NCBI GenBank assembly: GCA_902712845.1 | Contig: LR743504.1 | Location: 1,400,001 to 1,464,000 of the forward strand | Length of the DNA: 64,000 bases | Reading direction: 5' to 3' | Source: Methylobacterium bullatum | Lineage (GTDB): Bacteria; Pseudomonadota; Alphaproteobacteria; Rhizobiales; Beijerinckiaceae | Shown here: piece after piece, positions 1 through 9,126 of the stretch | Layout: every line of letters begins with the position of its first letter | Numbering within the stretch: the stretch's first letter is position 1 | Notes under the pieces: generated by a model | What the model saw: the letters and a program-made list of their open reading frames with translations, nothing else | Database searches by the model: none | What the model was told of the DNA's origin: nothing | Translations under genes and position numbers: made by a program

Positions 1-75
1 CGCTACGAGGCGATGGACCCCGGCCGGGGGCGGCCGGAGGAGGAGACGGCGCTGCTGCGCCCCTACCGGCCCTGA
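1..75 (+). CDS. 3' end of an unidentified protein (partial)
   Basis: An open frame runs from the first base to a TGA at 73-75 and encodes the last 24 residues of a protein that begins outside the window. The tail is rich in Pro, Arg and Glu and carries no recognisable motif. The frame overlaps the 3' end of the convergent glycosyltransferase gene by 13 bases. Because the next genes are glycosyltransferases, it could belong to the same carbohydrate locus, but that is only context. Confidence 0.4.
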   Translation, partial: RYEAMDPGRGRPEEETALLRPYRP

Positions 76-1280
76 CCCGCCGACGCGATGGCGCGTTCGT
101 AGAGCGCCAGGGTCTCGGCCCCGAGCCGCGCCCGGTCGAAGGCCCCGCTCGCCGCCAGGGCGCGGTCCCGCAGGCGCAGGCGGAAGGCGGAATCCAGGAG
201 CAGCGGACGGATGGCCTCGGCCAGGGCCGCCCCCGTCGTTTCCCGCGCGAGAATGCCTGCGCCCGGCCCACCGATGAAGGCGCGGGCGCTGGCATCCTCG
301 GCGCAGGCCACCACCGGGCGGCCATGGGCCAGGGCCTCCTGATAGACGAGGCCGAAACTCTCGTAGCGCGAGGGGGCGAGCACCGCATGCGCTCGCCCAT
401 AGGCGGCCTCCAGGGCCACCGCGTCGATCCGGCCGAGGGGGCGCAGGCGCCGTCGCGCGGCGGCGGGACAATCCGGCGGGAGATCGCCCTCGGGCACGCC
501 GACGAGGGCGATCTCGAAGGAGGGAAGCGTCCTGGCTTCGCAATCGGCCCCGAGGATCGCGGCGGCGGCGAGCAGGAGATCGAACCCCTTGCGCGGCTCG
601 GCCCGGCCGACGAACAGCAGGCGGACCGGACCGTCCGTGGCCTCCGGGTAGGGTGCGGCACGCGCGCGTTCCAGCATCTCCGGGGGCAGGCTCAGGCCGA
701 TCACCGCATGGGGCCGGACGATATGGGGCCAGGCCGGATGAAGGCCGTAGAGCGCCGTCATCCGCGCCGCGTGCTCGCCGGTATTCGAGATCAGGCCGGC
801 GCTCGCCCTCGCCTGCCGGCGTTCCAGGCGGTCGGCGGCGAGACCGTCCAGGCGGTCGCGCAGGGAGGTGGCCGGTTCGCGCGAGAAGGCGGCGGGCGTC
901 GAGTTGCGGGTCACCAGGGGCGGGGCCGCGCCGCCTCCGAGGAGGGCGGCCGGCCCGTACCAGTTCGTGGCCTCGATGCAATCGAAGGGATGCCGGGCAT
1001 GGGCCCGCAGCACCGCCCGACGAAAGGCGATGGGCGCGGCGAGGTGCCCGGCCGATCCCCACAGGCGCAGCCGCGCGAGGGTTGAGCCCGGCGGGAGGCC
1101 GATCCCCTCGATTCCGACGCCCGCATGGTCGCCGGACCCGGTGCGGTCGAGGGTGAACACCGTGACGGCGATGCCGAGCGCGCTCAGGCTCTCGGCGATC
1201 TCGCGCGCCGCGGTGGAGAGGCCGCTCGGGGCGGGGGGATAGTCCCAGGCGAGGAGCGCCGTGCGCATGCGCCCGCTCAC
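63..1280 (-). CDS. Glycosyltransferase family 4 protein
   Basis: A 405-residue GT-B fold enzyme that should transfer a sugar from a nucleotide-activated donor in the cytoplasm. The N-terminal acceptor domain starts with a Rossmann strand (ALLAWDYPPAPSGLS, residues 8-22). The C-terminal donor domain has the conserved VGRAEPRKGFDLLL loop (about residue 225) and the E-x7-E motif in ESFGLVYQEAL (about residue 310). Its start codon overlaps the stop of the upstream GT4 gene as ATGA (1277-1280), so the two are probably translationally coupled. Donor and acceptor cannot be deduced. The family call is secure; the pathway is not. Confidence 0.85.
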   Translation of the reverse strand: MSGRMRTALLAWDYPPAPSGLSTAAREIAESLSALGIAVTVFTLDRTGSGDHAGVGIEGIGLPPGSTLARLRLWGSAGHLAAPIAFRRAVLRAHARHPFDCIEATNWYGPAALLGGGAAPPLVTRNSTPAAFSREPATSLRDRLDGLAADRLERRQARASAGLISNTGEHAARMTALYGLHPAWPHIVRPHAVIGLSLPPEMLERARAAPYPEATDGPVRLLFVGRAEPRKGFDLLLAAAAILGADCEARTLPSFEIALVGVPEGDLPPDCPAAARRRLRPLGRIDAVALEAAYGRAHAVLAPSRYESFGLVYQEALAHGRPVVACAEDASARAFIGGPGAGILARETTGAALAEAIRPLLLDSAFRLRLRDRALAASGAFDRARLGAETLALYERAIASAGQGR

Positions 1281-2353
1281 CGGCCGAGCAGGCGCCGGTA
1301 GATCGCGAGGTAGTCGGCGGCCATGCGCTCGGCGGTGAAGCGCGCCTCGAAGCGGCGGCGCACCTGCGCCCGGTCGAGCTCGCCCACCCGCGCCAGGGCC
1401 GCCACCGCCTCGGCCTCGGAGGAGACGACGAAGCCCGTGACCCCGTCCTCGACGATCTCGGGCACGGAGCCCCGGTTCCAGGCGATCACGGGAGTGCCGC
1501 AGGCCATCGCCTCGATCATCACGAGGCCGAAGGGTTCGGGCCAGTCGATGGGAAACAAGAGGGCGCGCGCGCCGCCGAGGAGCCGGCCCTTGGCGGAATC
1601 GTCCACCGGGCCGACATAGACGGCGTCGTCACCGAGCAGCGGGCGGACCGCCCGGTCGAAATAGTCCGGGTTGCCCACATCCACCGTCCCGGCGAGGCGG
1701 ATCGGCAGGCCCGCCGCGCGGGCGACGCGGATGGCGACGTCGGGCCGTTTCTGGTCGGTCATCCGGCCGATGAAGGCGAGATAGCCCTCCGGCTCGCTCC
1801 GCAGGGCGTAACGGTCGCGGGCGATGCCGTGATGGACGATGCCGGCGCGGTTGGCCGCCGGGATGCCGGCTTCCTGCGCCGCCGAGATCGCCGCCACGGG
1901 CAGGTCGGGGAAGCCGGCGAAGAACAGCGCCCGGTCGCGCTCGTCCACGCGCCAATGCACGGTGGTCAGGCTGCGGCATCGCCGCGCGCCGAGCACGGGA
2001 GCGTGCGCGAACTCGCCGTGGCAATGGACGATGTCGAACGCGTCGAGGCGGCGGGCAAGCGCCTCCATCTGCAAGGCTTCCAGGGCCGCGGGCACTCCCG
2101 GAGCCACCCGGCCCTCACGGGCTTCCAGGGCGGCGAGACTGAGATGATCCCCGACCCTTGGTATATCTGTCACACTGTCCGCCGGGGCGAAGAGCGTTAC
2201 CTCAACCTGCAAGTTTCGCAGTGCTATGCTGAGATCATGGATGACGCGCTCCGTCCCGCCATGATGCGTCGGAGGGGTCGGAAAGATGTTGGGTGCGACC
2301 TGCGCGATGCGGATCACGGGTTGTTCTTGCGTTTTAGGTATGAAAGTCGACAT
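1277..2353 (-). CDS. Glycosyltransferase family 4 protein
   Basis: A 358-residue GT-B enzyme. I place the start at ATG 2351-2353 (MSTFIPKT); the open frame extends far upstream but only as the antisense of the next gene. A GTG a few codons later, just before IRIAQVAP, is an alternative. The N-terminal domain has a glycine-rich loop (HHGGTERV). The C-terminal domain has FIGRMTDQKRPDVAIRVA and the E-x7-E site in EPFGLVMIEAMACGTPVIAW. It has the same length as, and strongly resembles, the GT4 at 7425-8501, so these look like paralogs. It is transcribed divergently from the sucrose-phosphate-synthase-like gene across only 36 bases. Donor and acceptor are unknown. Confidence 0.85.
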   Translation of the reverse strand: MSTFIPKTQEQPVIRIAQVAPNIFPTPPTHHGGTERVIHDLSIALRNLQVEVTLFAPADSVTDIPRVGDHLSLAALEAREGRVAPGVPAALEALQMEALARRLDAFDIVHCHGEFAHAPVLGARRCRSLTTVHWRVDERDRALFFAGFPDLPVAAISAAQEAGIPAANRAGIVHHGIARDRYALRSEPEGYLAFIGRMTDQKRPDVAIRVARAAGLPIRLAGTVDVGNPDYFDRAVRPLLGDDAVYVGPVDDSAKGRLLGGARALLFPIDWPEPFGLVMIEAMACGTPVIAWNRGSVPEIVEDGVTGFVVSSEAEAVAALARVGELDRAQVRRRFEARFTAERMAADYLAIYRRLLGR

Positions 2354-2389
2354 TTTATCCGTGGCTGACGCGCCGGCACCCCGCCGCTG

Positions 2390-4444
2390 ATGTTCGTTCT
2401 TCATATCGCGCTTCAAGGATGTCTTCGCGGTGACGATGTCGCCTACGGCCTCACCGCCGATACGGGCGGCCATATCCGCTACCTGCTCGATCTCGTCCGG
2501 GCCTGTGACCGGGACCCGGCCTCGGACCGGATCGTCATCGCCACGCGCCTGTTCGAGAGTGCGCTCGGGGCCGACTACGCCGTGCCCGAGGAAGCCGTAT
2601 CGGACAAGGTGACCATCGTGCGACTCGCCAGCGCGTCGCCGGATTACCTGCCCAAGGAAGCGCTGCACGGAGAGGTGGCGAGCTTCTCCGAAGCCCTCGT
2701 CGCCTGGATCGCCGCGCGGCCCGTGCGCCCCGCCATGATCCACGCGCATTATGCCGATGCTGCCGCCGTCGCCGCCCTGGTCGAGGACCGGCTCGGCATC
2801 CCCTTCGTGTTCACCGCGCATTCCCTCGGGCGGGTGAAGGCCCGCGCCATGGGCCGGCCGCCGGCCGATACCCCGTCCCTGGCCCACCGGATCGCGGCGG
2901 AGGAGACGGCCCTGGCCCGCGCCGCCCTGGTCATCGCCTCCTCGCGCGACGAGGCGGAAGTGCAATACGCGACCTATGCCGCCTACGATCCCGGCCGCAT
3001 CCGCGTCCTGCCGCCGGGCAGCGACCTGGCACGCTTCCACGCGGCCCGGACCTGCCCGAGGGTGGACGCCTCCATCGACCGTTTCCTGCGCGATCCGGAC
3101 AAGCCCGCGCTGCTCGCGCTGGCCCGGCCCGTGGCGAGGAAGAACCTCGCCGCCCTGGTCACCGCCTATGGCGAGAGCCCGGAACTGCAGGCGCGCGCCA
3201 ACCTCGTCCTCGTGGCCGGCACCCGCGACGACCTCGCCGACCTCGACGGCGGCATGGCCGAGACCATGCGCGACCTCCTCGTGCTCATCGACCGCCACGA
3301 TCTCTACGGGCGGGTGGCCTATCCGAAGACCCACCGCCCCGACGACGTGCCGGCCCTCTACGCCTATGCCCGCGAGCGCGGCGGGGTGTTCGTCAACCCG
3401 GCCCTCAACGAGCCCTTCGGCCTGACCCTGCTCGAGGCCTCCGCCGCCGGCCTGCCCCTGGTCGCCACCGACAGCGGCGGCCCCAACGACATCGTCGAGA
3501 CCTGCGGCAACGGCCTCCTCGTCGATCCGCGTGATCCGGCCGGGATCGCGCGGGCCTGCCTGCGCATCCTCACCGAGCCCGGCCTGCGCGAACGCTACGT
3601 CGCCGGCGGCGAGCGGGCGGCGGCGGCCTACGATTGGGACCGGCACGCCTTGCGCTACCACGCCCTGCTGCGCGCCCTCGGGGCGGCCGAGGCGCCGTCG
3701 AGCCATCCGCGCCAGCTCCTGATCTGCGACATCGACAACACCCTGGTCGGGTGCGACGCCGGCCTCACCGCGTTCCGCCAATGGCGCAGCGAGCAGGAGG
3801 GCCTCGCCTTCGGCGTCGCCACCGGGCGGTCGTTCCACAGCGCCATGGCGATCCTGGAGCAGCAGGCGAGCCCGCGCCCCCAGGTGATGATCACGTCGGT
3901 GGGTTCGGAGATCTACCATCTCGACGCCAATGGGGTGAGCTACACCGCTGACCGGTCCTGGCGGGACACGGTCTCCCGTGGCTGGAGCCGGGAGGACGTG
4001 CGGGCGGTGCTCGGGCAGGTTCCCGACCTCGTTCCGCAAGGCCCCCTGGAACAGCGCCCGCACAAGCTCAGCTATTTCGGCGACGCCGCCACCGCCCGGC
4101 GCGTGCGCGGCAGGCTCGACGCCGCGGGCCTCGCCGCCTCCATCATCCACAGCCACGGCCGCTACCTCGACGTGCTGCCGCCCGCGGCCTCGAAGGGGAC
4201 GGCGGTCGACCATGTCCGCGCCCTGTACGGCCTCGCCGAGGGCAACGTGTTCGTGGCGGGCGATTCCGGCAACGACGTGGAGATGCTGCGGGCGCGGCGA
4301 CAGGCGATCATCGTCGCCAACTTCTCCGACGACCTCGCCACCCATGCGGCGCTCGGCCATTCCTACGTCGCCCGCGCCTCGCATGCGCGCGGCGTCATCG
4401 AGGGCGTGGCGCATTTCCGGAAGACGCCCGTCCATGCCGGCTAG
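2390..4444 (+). CDS. Sucrose-phosphate-synthase-like glycosyltransferase fused to a HAD phosphatase
   Basis: A 684-residue two-domain protein. Residues 1-430 are a GT-B glycosyltransferase like bacterial and plant sucrose-phosphate synthases, with an N-terminal DTGGHIRYLLDL motif and a donor-site EPFGLTLLEASAAGLPLVATDSGG. Residues about 440-680 are a HAD phosphatase like sucrose-phosphatase: motif I DIDNT near residue 446 and motif IV GDSGND near 624 are intact. Known SPS enzymes join a nucleotide-sugar hexose to fructose-6-phosphate, and the phosphatase releases the free disaccharide. The exact sugar (sucrose, mannosylfructose or another) cannot be read from sequence. It overlaps the next gene by 11 bases and heads a five-gene glycosyltransferase run. 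Confidence 0.8.
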   Translation: MFVLHIALQGCLRGDDVAYGLTADTGGHIRYLLDLVRACDRDPASDRIVIATRLFESALGADYAVPEEAVSDKVTIVRLASASPDYLPKEALHGEVASFSEALVAWIAARPVRPAMIHAHYADAAAVAALVEDRLGIPFVFTAHSLGRVKARAMGRPPADTPSLAHRIAAEETALARAALVIASSRDEAEVQYATYAAYDPGRIRVLPPGSDLARFHAARTCPRVDASIDRFLRDPDKPALLALARPVARKNLAALVTAYGESPELQARANLVLVAGTRDDLADLDGGMAETMRDLLVLIDRHDLYGRVAYPKTHRPDDVPALYAYARERGGVFVNPALNEPFGLTLLEASAAGLPLVATDSGGPNDIVETCGNGLLVDPRDPAGIARACLRILTEPGLRERYVAGGERAAAAYDWDRHALRYHALLRALGAAEAPSSHPRQLLICDIDNTLVGCDAGLTAFRQWRSEQEGLAFGVATGRSFHSAMAILEQQASPRPQVMITSVGSEIYHLDANGVSYTADRSWRDTVSRGWSREDVRAVLGQVPDLVPQGPLEQRPHKLSYFGDAATARRVRGRLDAAGLAASIIHSHGRYLDVLPPAASKGTAVDHVRALYGLAEGNVFVAGDSGNDVEMLRARRQAIIVANFSDDLATHAALGHSYVARASHARGVIEGVAHFRKTPVHAG

Positions 4445-5306
4445 AGCGCTCTCCGTCAGCGTTCTCACCCTGGTCCGCCACCGCGAGGAGCATCTGCGCA
4501 ACCTGATGCGCGGGCTCGCCCGGCAGACGGTGGCGCCCCTGGAACTCGTGATCGCCTGGATGCAGCCGGAGCCGGCCGCCGACCTGCCGGATCCCGGCTG
4601 TCCCGTCCGGCACCTGCACGTGCCGGGGGAGCCGATGCCGCTCGCCGCCGCCCGCAACCGCGCCGCCGAGGCGGCGGAGGGCGAGCGCCTGATCTTCCTC
4701 GACGTGGATTGCATCCCCGGGCCGGGGCTCGTCGCGGCCTATGCCGGAGCCGAGGCCGAGGCGCTGCTGCTCGGCGAGGTGCTCTACCTGCCCGAGGGCG
4801 CCGTCGGGCCGGACCTCGATTGCGAGGCACTCGACCGCGCCGGGCGGGTGCATCCGGCCAAGCCCCCGATCCCGGAGACGGGCCTACGCGCGGAGCCCGA
4901 GGCGCGGGAGCTCTGGGGCCTGTCCTTCGCCCTCTCGGCCTCCGCCTACCGCAGCGTCGGCGGTATGGACGAGGGCTTCTCGGGCTATGGCGGCGAGGAA
5001 ACCGACTTCGCCGTGCGCCTCGCGGCCTCCGGCCTGCCGACCTTCTGGATCGCCGGGGCGCGGGCCTACCACCAGCATCACCCGGTCCACGTGCCGCCCC
5101 TGCCGCATTTCGACTCGATCCTGCGCAACGCGTCCCGCTTCCATGCCCGGCACGGCAGCTGGTGCATGGAATACTGGCTCGGCCAGTTCCGCGATGCCGG
5201 CCTCATCGCCTGGGACGCGCAGGCCAGCTCCATCCGGCGCCTGCGCACCCCCGACCCCGCCGAGATTGCCGCCGCCCGGCAGCCCGGCACGCGCCTGTTT
5301 TCCTGA
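4434..5306 (+). CDS. Glycosyltransferase family 2 protein (GT2 with C-terminal galactosyltransferase-like part)
   Basis: A 290-residue GT-A enzyme; the ATG at 4434 overlaps the end of the upstream gene. The nucleotide-sugar site is visible as AAARNRAA followed by the metal-binding LIFLDVDCIPGPGL (DVD, about residue 87). The C-terminal half has GGMDEGFSGYGGEETDFAVRL, the signature of the Glyco_transf_7C galactosyltransferase module. No membrane segment is seen, so it probably acts at the cytoplasmic face. It is a paralog of the gene at 6464-7414, sharing LGEVLYLP, the DVDCIP block and the YHQ-H-P block. The acceptor is unknown. Confidence 0.8.
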   Translation: MPARALSVSVLTLVRHREEHLRNLMRGLARQTVAPLELVIAWMQPEPAADLPDPGCPVRHLHVPGEPMPLAAARNRAAEAAEGERLIFLDVDCIPGPGLVAAYAGAEAEALLLGEVLYLPEGAVGPDLDCEALDRAGRVHPAKPPIPETGLRAEPEARELWGLSFALSASAYRSVGGMDEGFSGYGGEETDFAVRLAASGLPTFWIAGARAYHQHHPVHVPPLPHFDSILRNASRFHARHGSWCMEYWLGQFRDAGLIAWDAQASSIRRLRTPDPAEIAAARQPGTRLFS

Positions 5307-5321
5307 ACCGTTCCGAGCCCC

Positions 5322-6431
5322 ATGACGAAACCCATCGCCTTCTTCGTCCATCACCAGGGGCGCGGACATGCCAACCGCACCCGCGCCGTGGTGGCCGAGT
5401 TTTCCGCCACGCGGCCGGTCTCCGTCCTCACCGCCGATCCGAGCCTGTTCGACGGGTTCTCCCGCGACATCGAGATCGTCGCCCTGCCCAACATGATCGG
5501 CGCCAGGGTGCCCACCGCGCGGCTCTTCGCCGAACCGACGCCCCGCGTGATGCATTGCGTGCCGCTCGGCGTGAGCGAGACGCGCCGGACCATGCGCACC
5601 ATCCTCGACCATCTCGACGACCGGGAGGTCGGGTTGTTCGTGGTGGACGTCTCGGCCGAGATCGCCCTGCTGGCGCGCGCTGCGAGCGTGCCGGCGGTGC
5701 AGATCCGCATGCACGGCGACCGCTCCGACATCGGCCATGTGGGCGCCTACGAGGCCTGTATCGGCATGCTCGCCCCCTTCGACGCGCGCCTCGAGCAGGA
5801 CGATTACCCCGCGTATCTGCGAGAGAAGACCTTCTACAGCGGCGGCCTCTGCACCAGCGTCGATCCGGTGCTCCCGCGCGCCGAGGCCCGCGCCCGCCTG
5901 CGGCTCGATCCCGACCGGGAGATCGTCGTCGCCGTGACCGGCGGAGGGGGCAGCGGCACGCCCTACGCGCCCCTCACCGTGGCGGCGCGCGCGGTGCCCG
6001 ACGCCCTCTGGCTGACCCTGGGGCCGACCCACCGCGAGGGCCACGAGACCGATTTCGGCAACCTGCGCGAACTCGGCTGGGTGCCGTCCGTGACCGATTA
6101 CCTCGCCGCCGCCGACATCGTCATCGCCTCGGCCGGCGACAACACCGTCCACGAGGTGGCGCGGGTGGGCGGGCGCCTCGTGGTGATGCCCGAATGGCGC
6201 TATTTCGGCGAGCAGACGCGCAAGGCCGAGGCCTTGGTGCGCCTTGGCGTCGCCGTGCAGGCCCCGCACTGGCCCGGCGACCTCCAGGGCTGGCGCGATC
6301 TCCTCGAGCGGGCGCGCCGGCTCGACGGCGAGACCCTGCGCCCGCTCCACGCCCCGGACGCCGCCGCCCGCGCCGCCGGCTGGCTCGAAGACCTCACCGA
6401 CGAACTCTGGGCCGGCGCGCCCGCCCCCTGA
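5322..6431 (+). CDS. MurG/UDP-glycosyltransferase-like GT-B protein
   Basis: A 369-residue GT-B protein that begins with FFVHHQGRGHANRTRAV, the glycine/histidine loop found at the start of MurG and UGT-type enzymes. The donor domain has TGGGGSGTPY (about residue 206) and a C-terminal SAGDNTVHEVARVGGRLVVMP block, equivalent to the UDP-binding segment of GT1/GT28 enzymes. It lies 15 bases after one GT2 gene and 32 bases before its paralog, so it is probably in the same operon. The family-level call is good; substrate and acceptor are unknown. Confidence 0.7.
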   Translation: MTKPIAFFVHHQGRGHANRTRAVVAEFSATRPVSVLTADPSLFDGFSRDIEIVALPNMIGARVPTARLFAEPTPRVMHCVPLGVSETRRTMRTILDHLDDREVGLFVVDVSAEIALLARAASVPAVQIRMHGDRSDIGHVGAYEACIGMLAPFDARLEQDDYPAYLREKTFYSGGLCTSVDPVLPRAEARARLRLDPDREIVVAVTGGGGSGTPYAPLTVAARAVPDALWLTLGPTHREGHETDFGNLRELGWVPSVTDYLAAADIVIASAGDNTVHEVARVGGRLVVMPEWRYFGEQTRKAEALVRLGVAVQAPHWPGDLQGWRDLLERARRLDGETLRPLHAPDAAARAAGWLEDLTDELWAGAPAP

Positions 6432-6463
6432 GCCCTTCCGCTTCCCAAAATCGGACTTCGAGA

Positions 6464-7414
6464 ATGTCGACCGTTTCCGTCGTGACGCTGGCCAAGGGAC
6501 GGCCTGCCCATCTGACCAACCTCGTCCTCGGCCTGATGCGTCAGACGCAAGCACCCGCCGAACTCGTCGTCGCCCGCATGCAGGACCAGCCCTACGACCT
6601 GCCGGAGGCGCCGTTCCCGATCCGCCAGATCCCGGTGGCGGGCGACCCGCTGCCGCTGGCCGCCGCGCGCAACCGCGCCGTGGCGGCCGCGTTAGGGGAG
6701 GCTGTGGTCTTCCTCGACGTGGACTGCATCCCCGCGCCCACCCTCGTGGCGGATTACGCCCGCCGCCTCGACGAATGCGACGGCTTGCTGATGGGCGAGG
6801 TGCTCTATCTCCCCGGCGGCGCCACCGCCGGCGCGTGGAACTACGACAGGTTCGCGGATGTCGCCGTCCGGCATTCGGACCGGCGCGGCCCGCCGGCCGA
6901 GGGGATCGAGATCTGCAACGATTATCGCTGCTTCTGGTCCCTGAACTTCGCCATGCGGAAGGCGACCTTCCTCGGCGTCGGCGGTTTCGACGAGCGCTAT
7001 GTTGGCTATGGCGGCGAGGACACCGATTTCGGCAAGCTCCTCGACCAGCGCGGCATCGCCATCGCCTGGCTCGAAGGCGCGCGCGTCTATCACCAGTACC
7101 ACCCGCACCACATGCCGCCGATCCACCATCTCGACAGCGTGGTGCGCAACGCCGAACTGTTCGAGGCGAAGTGGGGCTACCGGACCATGGGCCATTGGCT
7201 CCATGCGTTCCGCCTCATGGGCCTGATCGACGACACGCCCGGGCGGCCGATCCGCATCCTGCGCCGGCCGGACGCGGACGACCTGGCACTCACGGGCCAG
7301 CAGAGCCACCAGCCCTATTCCAACACCGCCTCGGTCATCCGCATCCTGGATGCGCGCAACGCGGCCCTCACCGAACGGGCCGGAACCCTCGCGGCGGAGC
7401 CCGAGCCGGCATGA
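6464..7414 (+). CDS. Glycosyltransferase family 2 protein (paralog of the gene at 4434)
   Basis: A 316-residue GT-A enzyme starting at ATG 6464 (MSTVSVVTLAKGRP). It repeats the plan of the GT2 upstream: AAARNRAV, then VVFLDVDCIPAPTL with the DVD metal site, LMGEVLYLPGG, and a C-terminal GGFDERYVGYGGEDTDFGKLL of galactosyltransferase type. A YHQYHPHHMPPIHHLDSV segment is histidine-rich. The two GT2 copies flank the GT-B gene, which suggests they add related sugars to one glycan. The neighbouring GT4 starts 10 bases downstream. Confidence 0.8.
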   Translation: MSTVSVVTLAKGRPAHLTNLVLGLMRQTQAPAELVVARMQDQPYDLPEAPFPIRQIPVAGDPLPLAAARNRAVAAALGEAVVFLDVDCIPAPTLVADYARRLDECDGLLMGEVLYLPGGATAGAWNYDRFADVAVRHSDRRGPPAEGIEICNDYRCFWSLNFAMRKATFLGVGGFDERYVGYGGEDTDFGKLLDQRGIAIAWLEGARVYHQYHPHHMPPIHHLDSVVRNAELFEAKWGYRTMGHWLHAFRLMGLIDDTPGRPIRILRRPDADDLALTGQQSHQPYSNTASVIRILDARNAALTERAGTLAAEPEPA

Positions 7415-7424
7415 CAGCCATCCG

Positions 7425-8501
7425 ATGAGGATCGCGCTCCTCGCCCATGTGCGCCAGCCCATCGCCCAGCCCTTCAAGGGCGGCATGGAGGCCCATAGCT
7501 GGCACCTCGCCCGGGGGCTGCAGGCCCGCGGCCACGAGGTCGTGCTGTTCGCCTCCGGCGACAGCGACCCGCGCTTCACCCTCGACCCGGTCCTGCCCGA
7601 GCACCAGGAGCGGACGTTCCCCGGCCAGGAGCATACCGGCAACCCGGCGCTGATCGCCCATCTCGATGCCGGCTACGCCGCCGCCTGCGACCGGATCGCC
7701 GCCGGGGGCTTCGACGTGGTCCACAACAACAGCCTCAGCCGCCTGCCCCTGGCGCGCGGGCGGACGGAGGCCGTGCCCACCGTCACCTCCCTCCACGTGC
7801 CGCCCTACGATGCCCTGCGCTGGTTCGTTCACGACGGTGTCGCCCCCTCGCACCGGATCACGGTGACGTCGCAAGGGCAGCTGCATGCCTGGTTCCCGGA
7901 TGGGGCGCCGCCCGGAGTGTCGGTGCTCCATAACGGCATCGACCCGGCCGATTGGCCCTACCGCGACCGTGGCGACGGCAGCGCCGTCTGGTGCGGCCGG
8001 ATCACGCCCTACAAGGGGACGCATCTCGCCATCGCGGCGGCGCGGAAGGCGGGCATCGCCCTCACCCTCTTCGGCTCGACGGAGGACGCCCCATACTGGG
8101 AAGAGGCGGTCAGGCCACGTCTCGGCGGCGCGATCCGCTATGGCGGCCATCTCGACGGGGCCTCCCTCGCGGCGGAGATCGGCCGGGCCTCGGTCTTCCT
8201 GTTCACCCCCTGCTGGGACGAGCCGTTCGGCCTCGTCGCCATCGAGGCCATGGCCTGCGGCCTGCCGGTGGCCAGCATTGACAGGGGAGCGGCCCGCGAG
8301 GTCATCGGCGAGGCGGGCGCCTTCGCCCCGCCCGGAGACGACGCCGCCCTCGCCGACGCGATCGGGCAGGCATTGGCCATCCCACGGCGGAGCGCCCACG
8401 ACCGCGTCCGCCGCCATTTCACCCATGAGGTCTGGCTGGACGCGTGCGAGGCGCTCTACGCCGACGTCCGACACTCGCATCCCGCCGGCCGGGATCGATA
8501 G
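7425..8501 (+). CDS. Glycosyltransferase family 4 protein
   Basis: A 358-residue GT-B enzyme, last gene of the plus-strand glycosyltransferase run. The start ATG at 7425 lies 10 bases after the preceding stop. The N-terminal loop is PFKGGMEAHSWHLARGL. The donor domain has VWCGRITPYKGTHLAIAAA and the E-x7-E motif in EPFGLVAIEAMACGLPVAS. The last two blocks closely match the GT4 at 1277-2353, so the locus has paralogous GT4 enzymes at both edges. The product of the locus (a capsule, lipid-linked glycan or soluble oligosaccharide) cannot be determined. Confidence 0.85.
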   Translation: MRIALLAHVRQPIAQPFKGGMEAHSWHLARGLQARGHEVVLFASGDSDPRFTLDPVLPEHQERTFPGQEHTGNPALIAHLDAGYAAACDRIAAGGFDVVHNNSLSRLPLARGRTEAVPTVTSLHVPPYDALRWFVHDGVAPSHRITVTSQGQLHAWFPDGAPPGVSVLHNGIDPADWPYRDRGDGSAVWCGRITPYKGTHLAIAAARKAGIALTLFGSTEDAPYWEEAVRPRLGGAIRYGGHLDGASLAAEIGRASVFLFTPCWDEPFGLVAIEAMACGLPVASIDRGAAREVIGEAGAFAPPGDDAALADAIGQALAIPRRSAHDRVRRHFTHEVWLDACEALYADVRHSHPAGRDR

Positions 8502-9126
8502 AGAGCCCGGCGTGCCGCGCCTCCCGCCGGGATGCGTGGTCCGCCTCGGGCGTCGTCGGGTGGCCGTCCCGACATTCCGAGGTTCCTGGCCGTCCCCGGC
8601 TTCCTCGGCCGGCCGGCCCCGACCGCCACCCCCGACATAAAGCCTGTGGCACCGCTCCGAGGCGGCATCCTCGACGCCCGGGCTTCGCGGGACGATCTCG
8701 CAACAGCGAAGCGAGTCGTCGATCTGCCCCGCCGGCGGCAGACGGCGGGGGGGGACGGCCCAACATGGGGGAGCCGGACCGGCGCGCTCGGCGCCGATGC
8801 CTTTCCGCTCTGCGCGGGCCCGACCCCACGACCCGAGCCAGCCCGAAAACAGAGAATTTAGCCTCACGCCATCGACGAATGCTGCATGGCACAAATTGAA
8901 CATTCAAAGTGTCGGAATGAATACATAATCGGAAGCAAGTGAAAACTGTTGTTAAGTACTAATTCGTACAGAAGTGCTGGATTGATCGTAATCAAACCGA
9001 AATCCGGGAACTGTTCGAGCGGGCTGCGCCTTTGAAGGGCGGGCTAAGCGCCTACTTCCTGCCATGTGAACAGGCATGACACTGAAGTTATCCAATTAAT
9101 CCCGCTTTGTGGGTTTGGAGAACACA
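8502..9126. other. Long intergenic region before the RTX gene
   Basis: These 625 bases hold no gene I can support. The first 370 bases have ordinary high GC and open frames on several strands, none with a recognisable product. From about 8880 the composition becomes distinctly AT-richer up to the RTX start, as expected for a promoter and leader. I could not identify a specific operator. Confidence 0.4.

Noticed and set aside
4443..4452. AGAGCGCTCT palindrome also found at 38992
   Set aside because: Here it lies inside the start of a GT2 coding region and the rest of the dispersed element is absent, so it is probably chance.
2354..4714. Minus-strand open frame extending the GT4 gene to over 1,100 residues
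   Set aside because: It is antisense to the well-supported SPS-like gene and shows no domain; the real GT4 starts at 2353.
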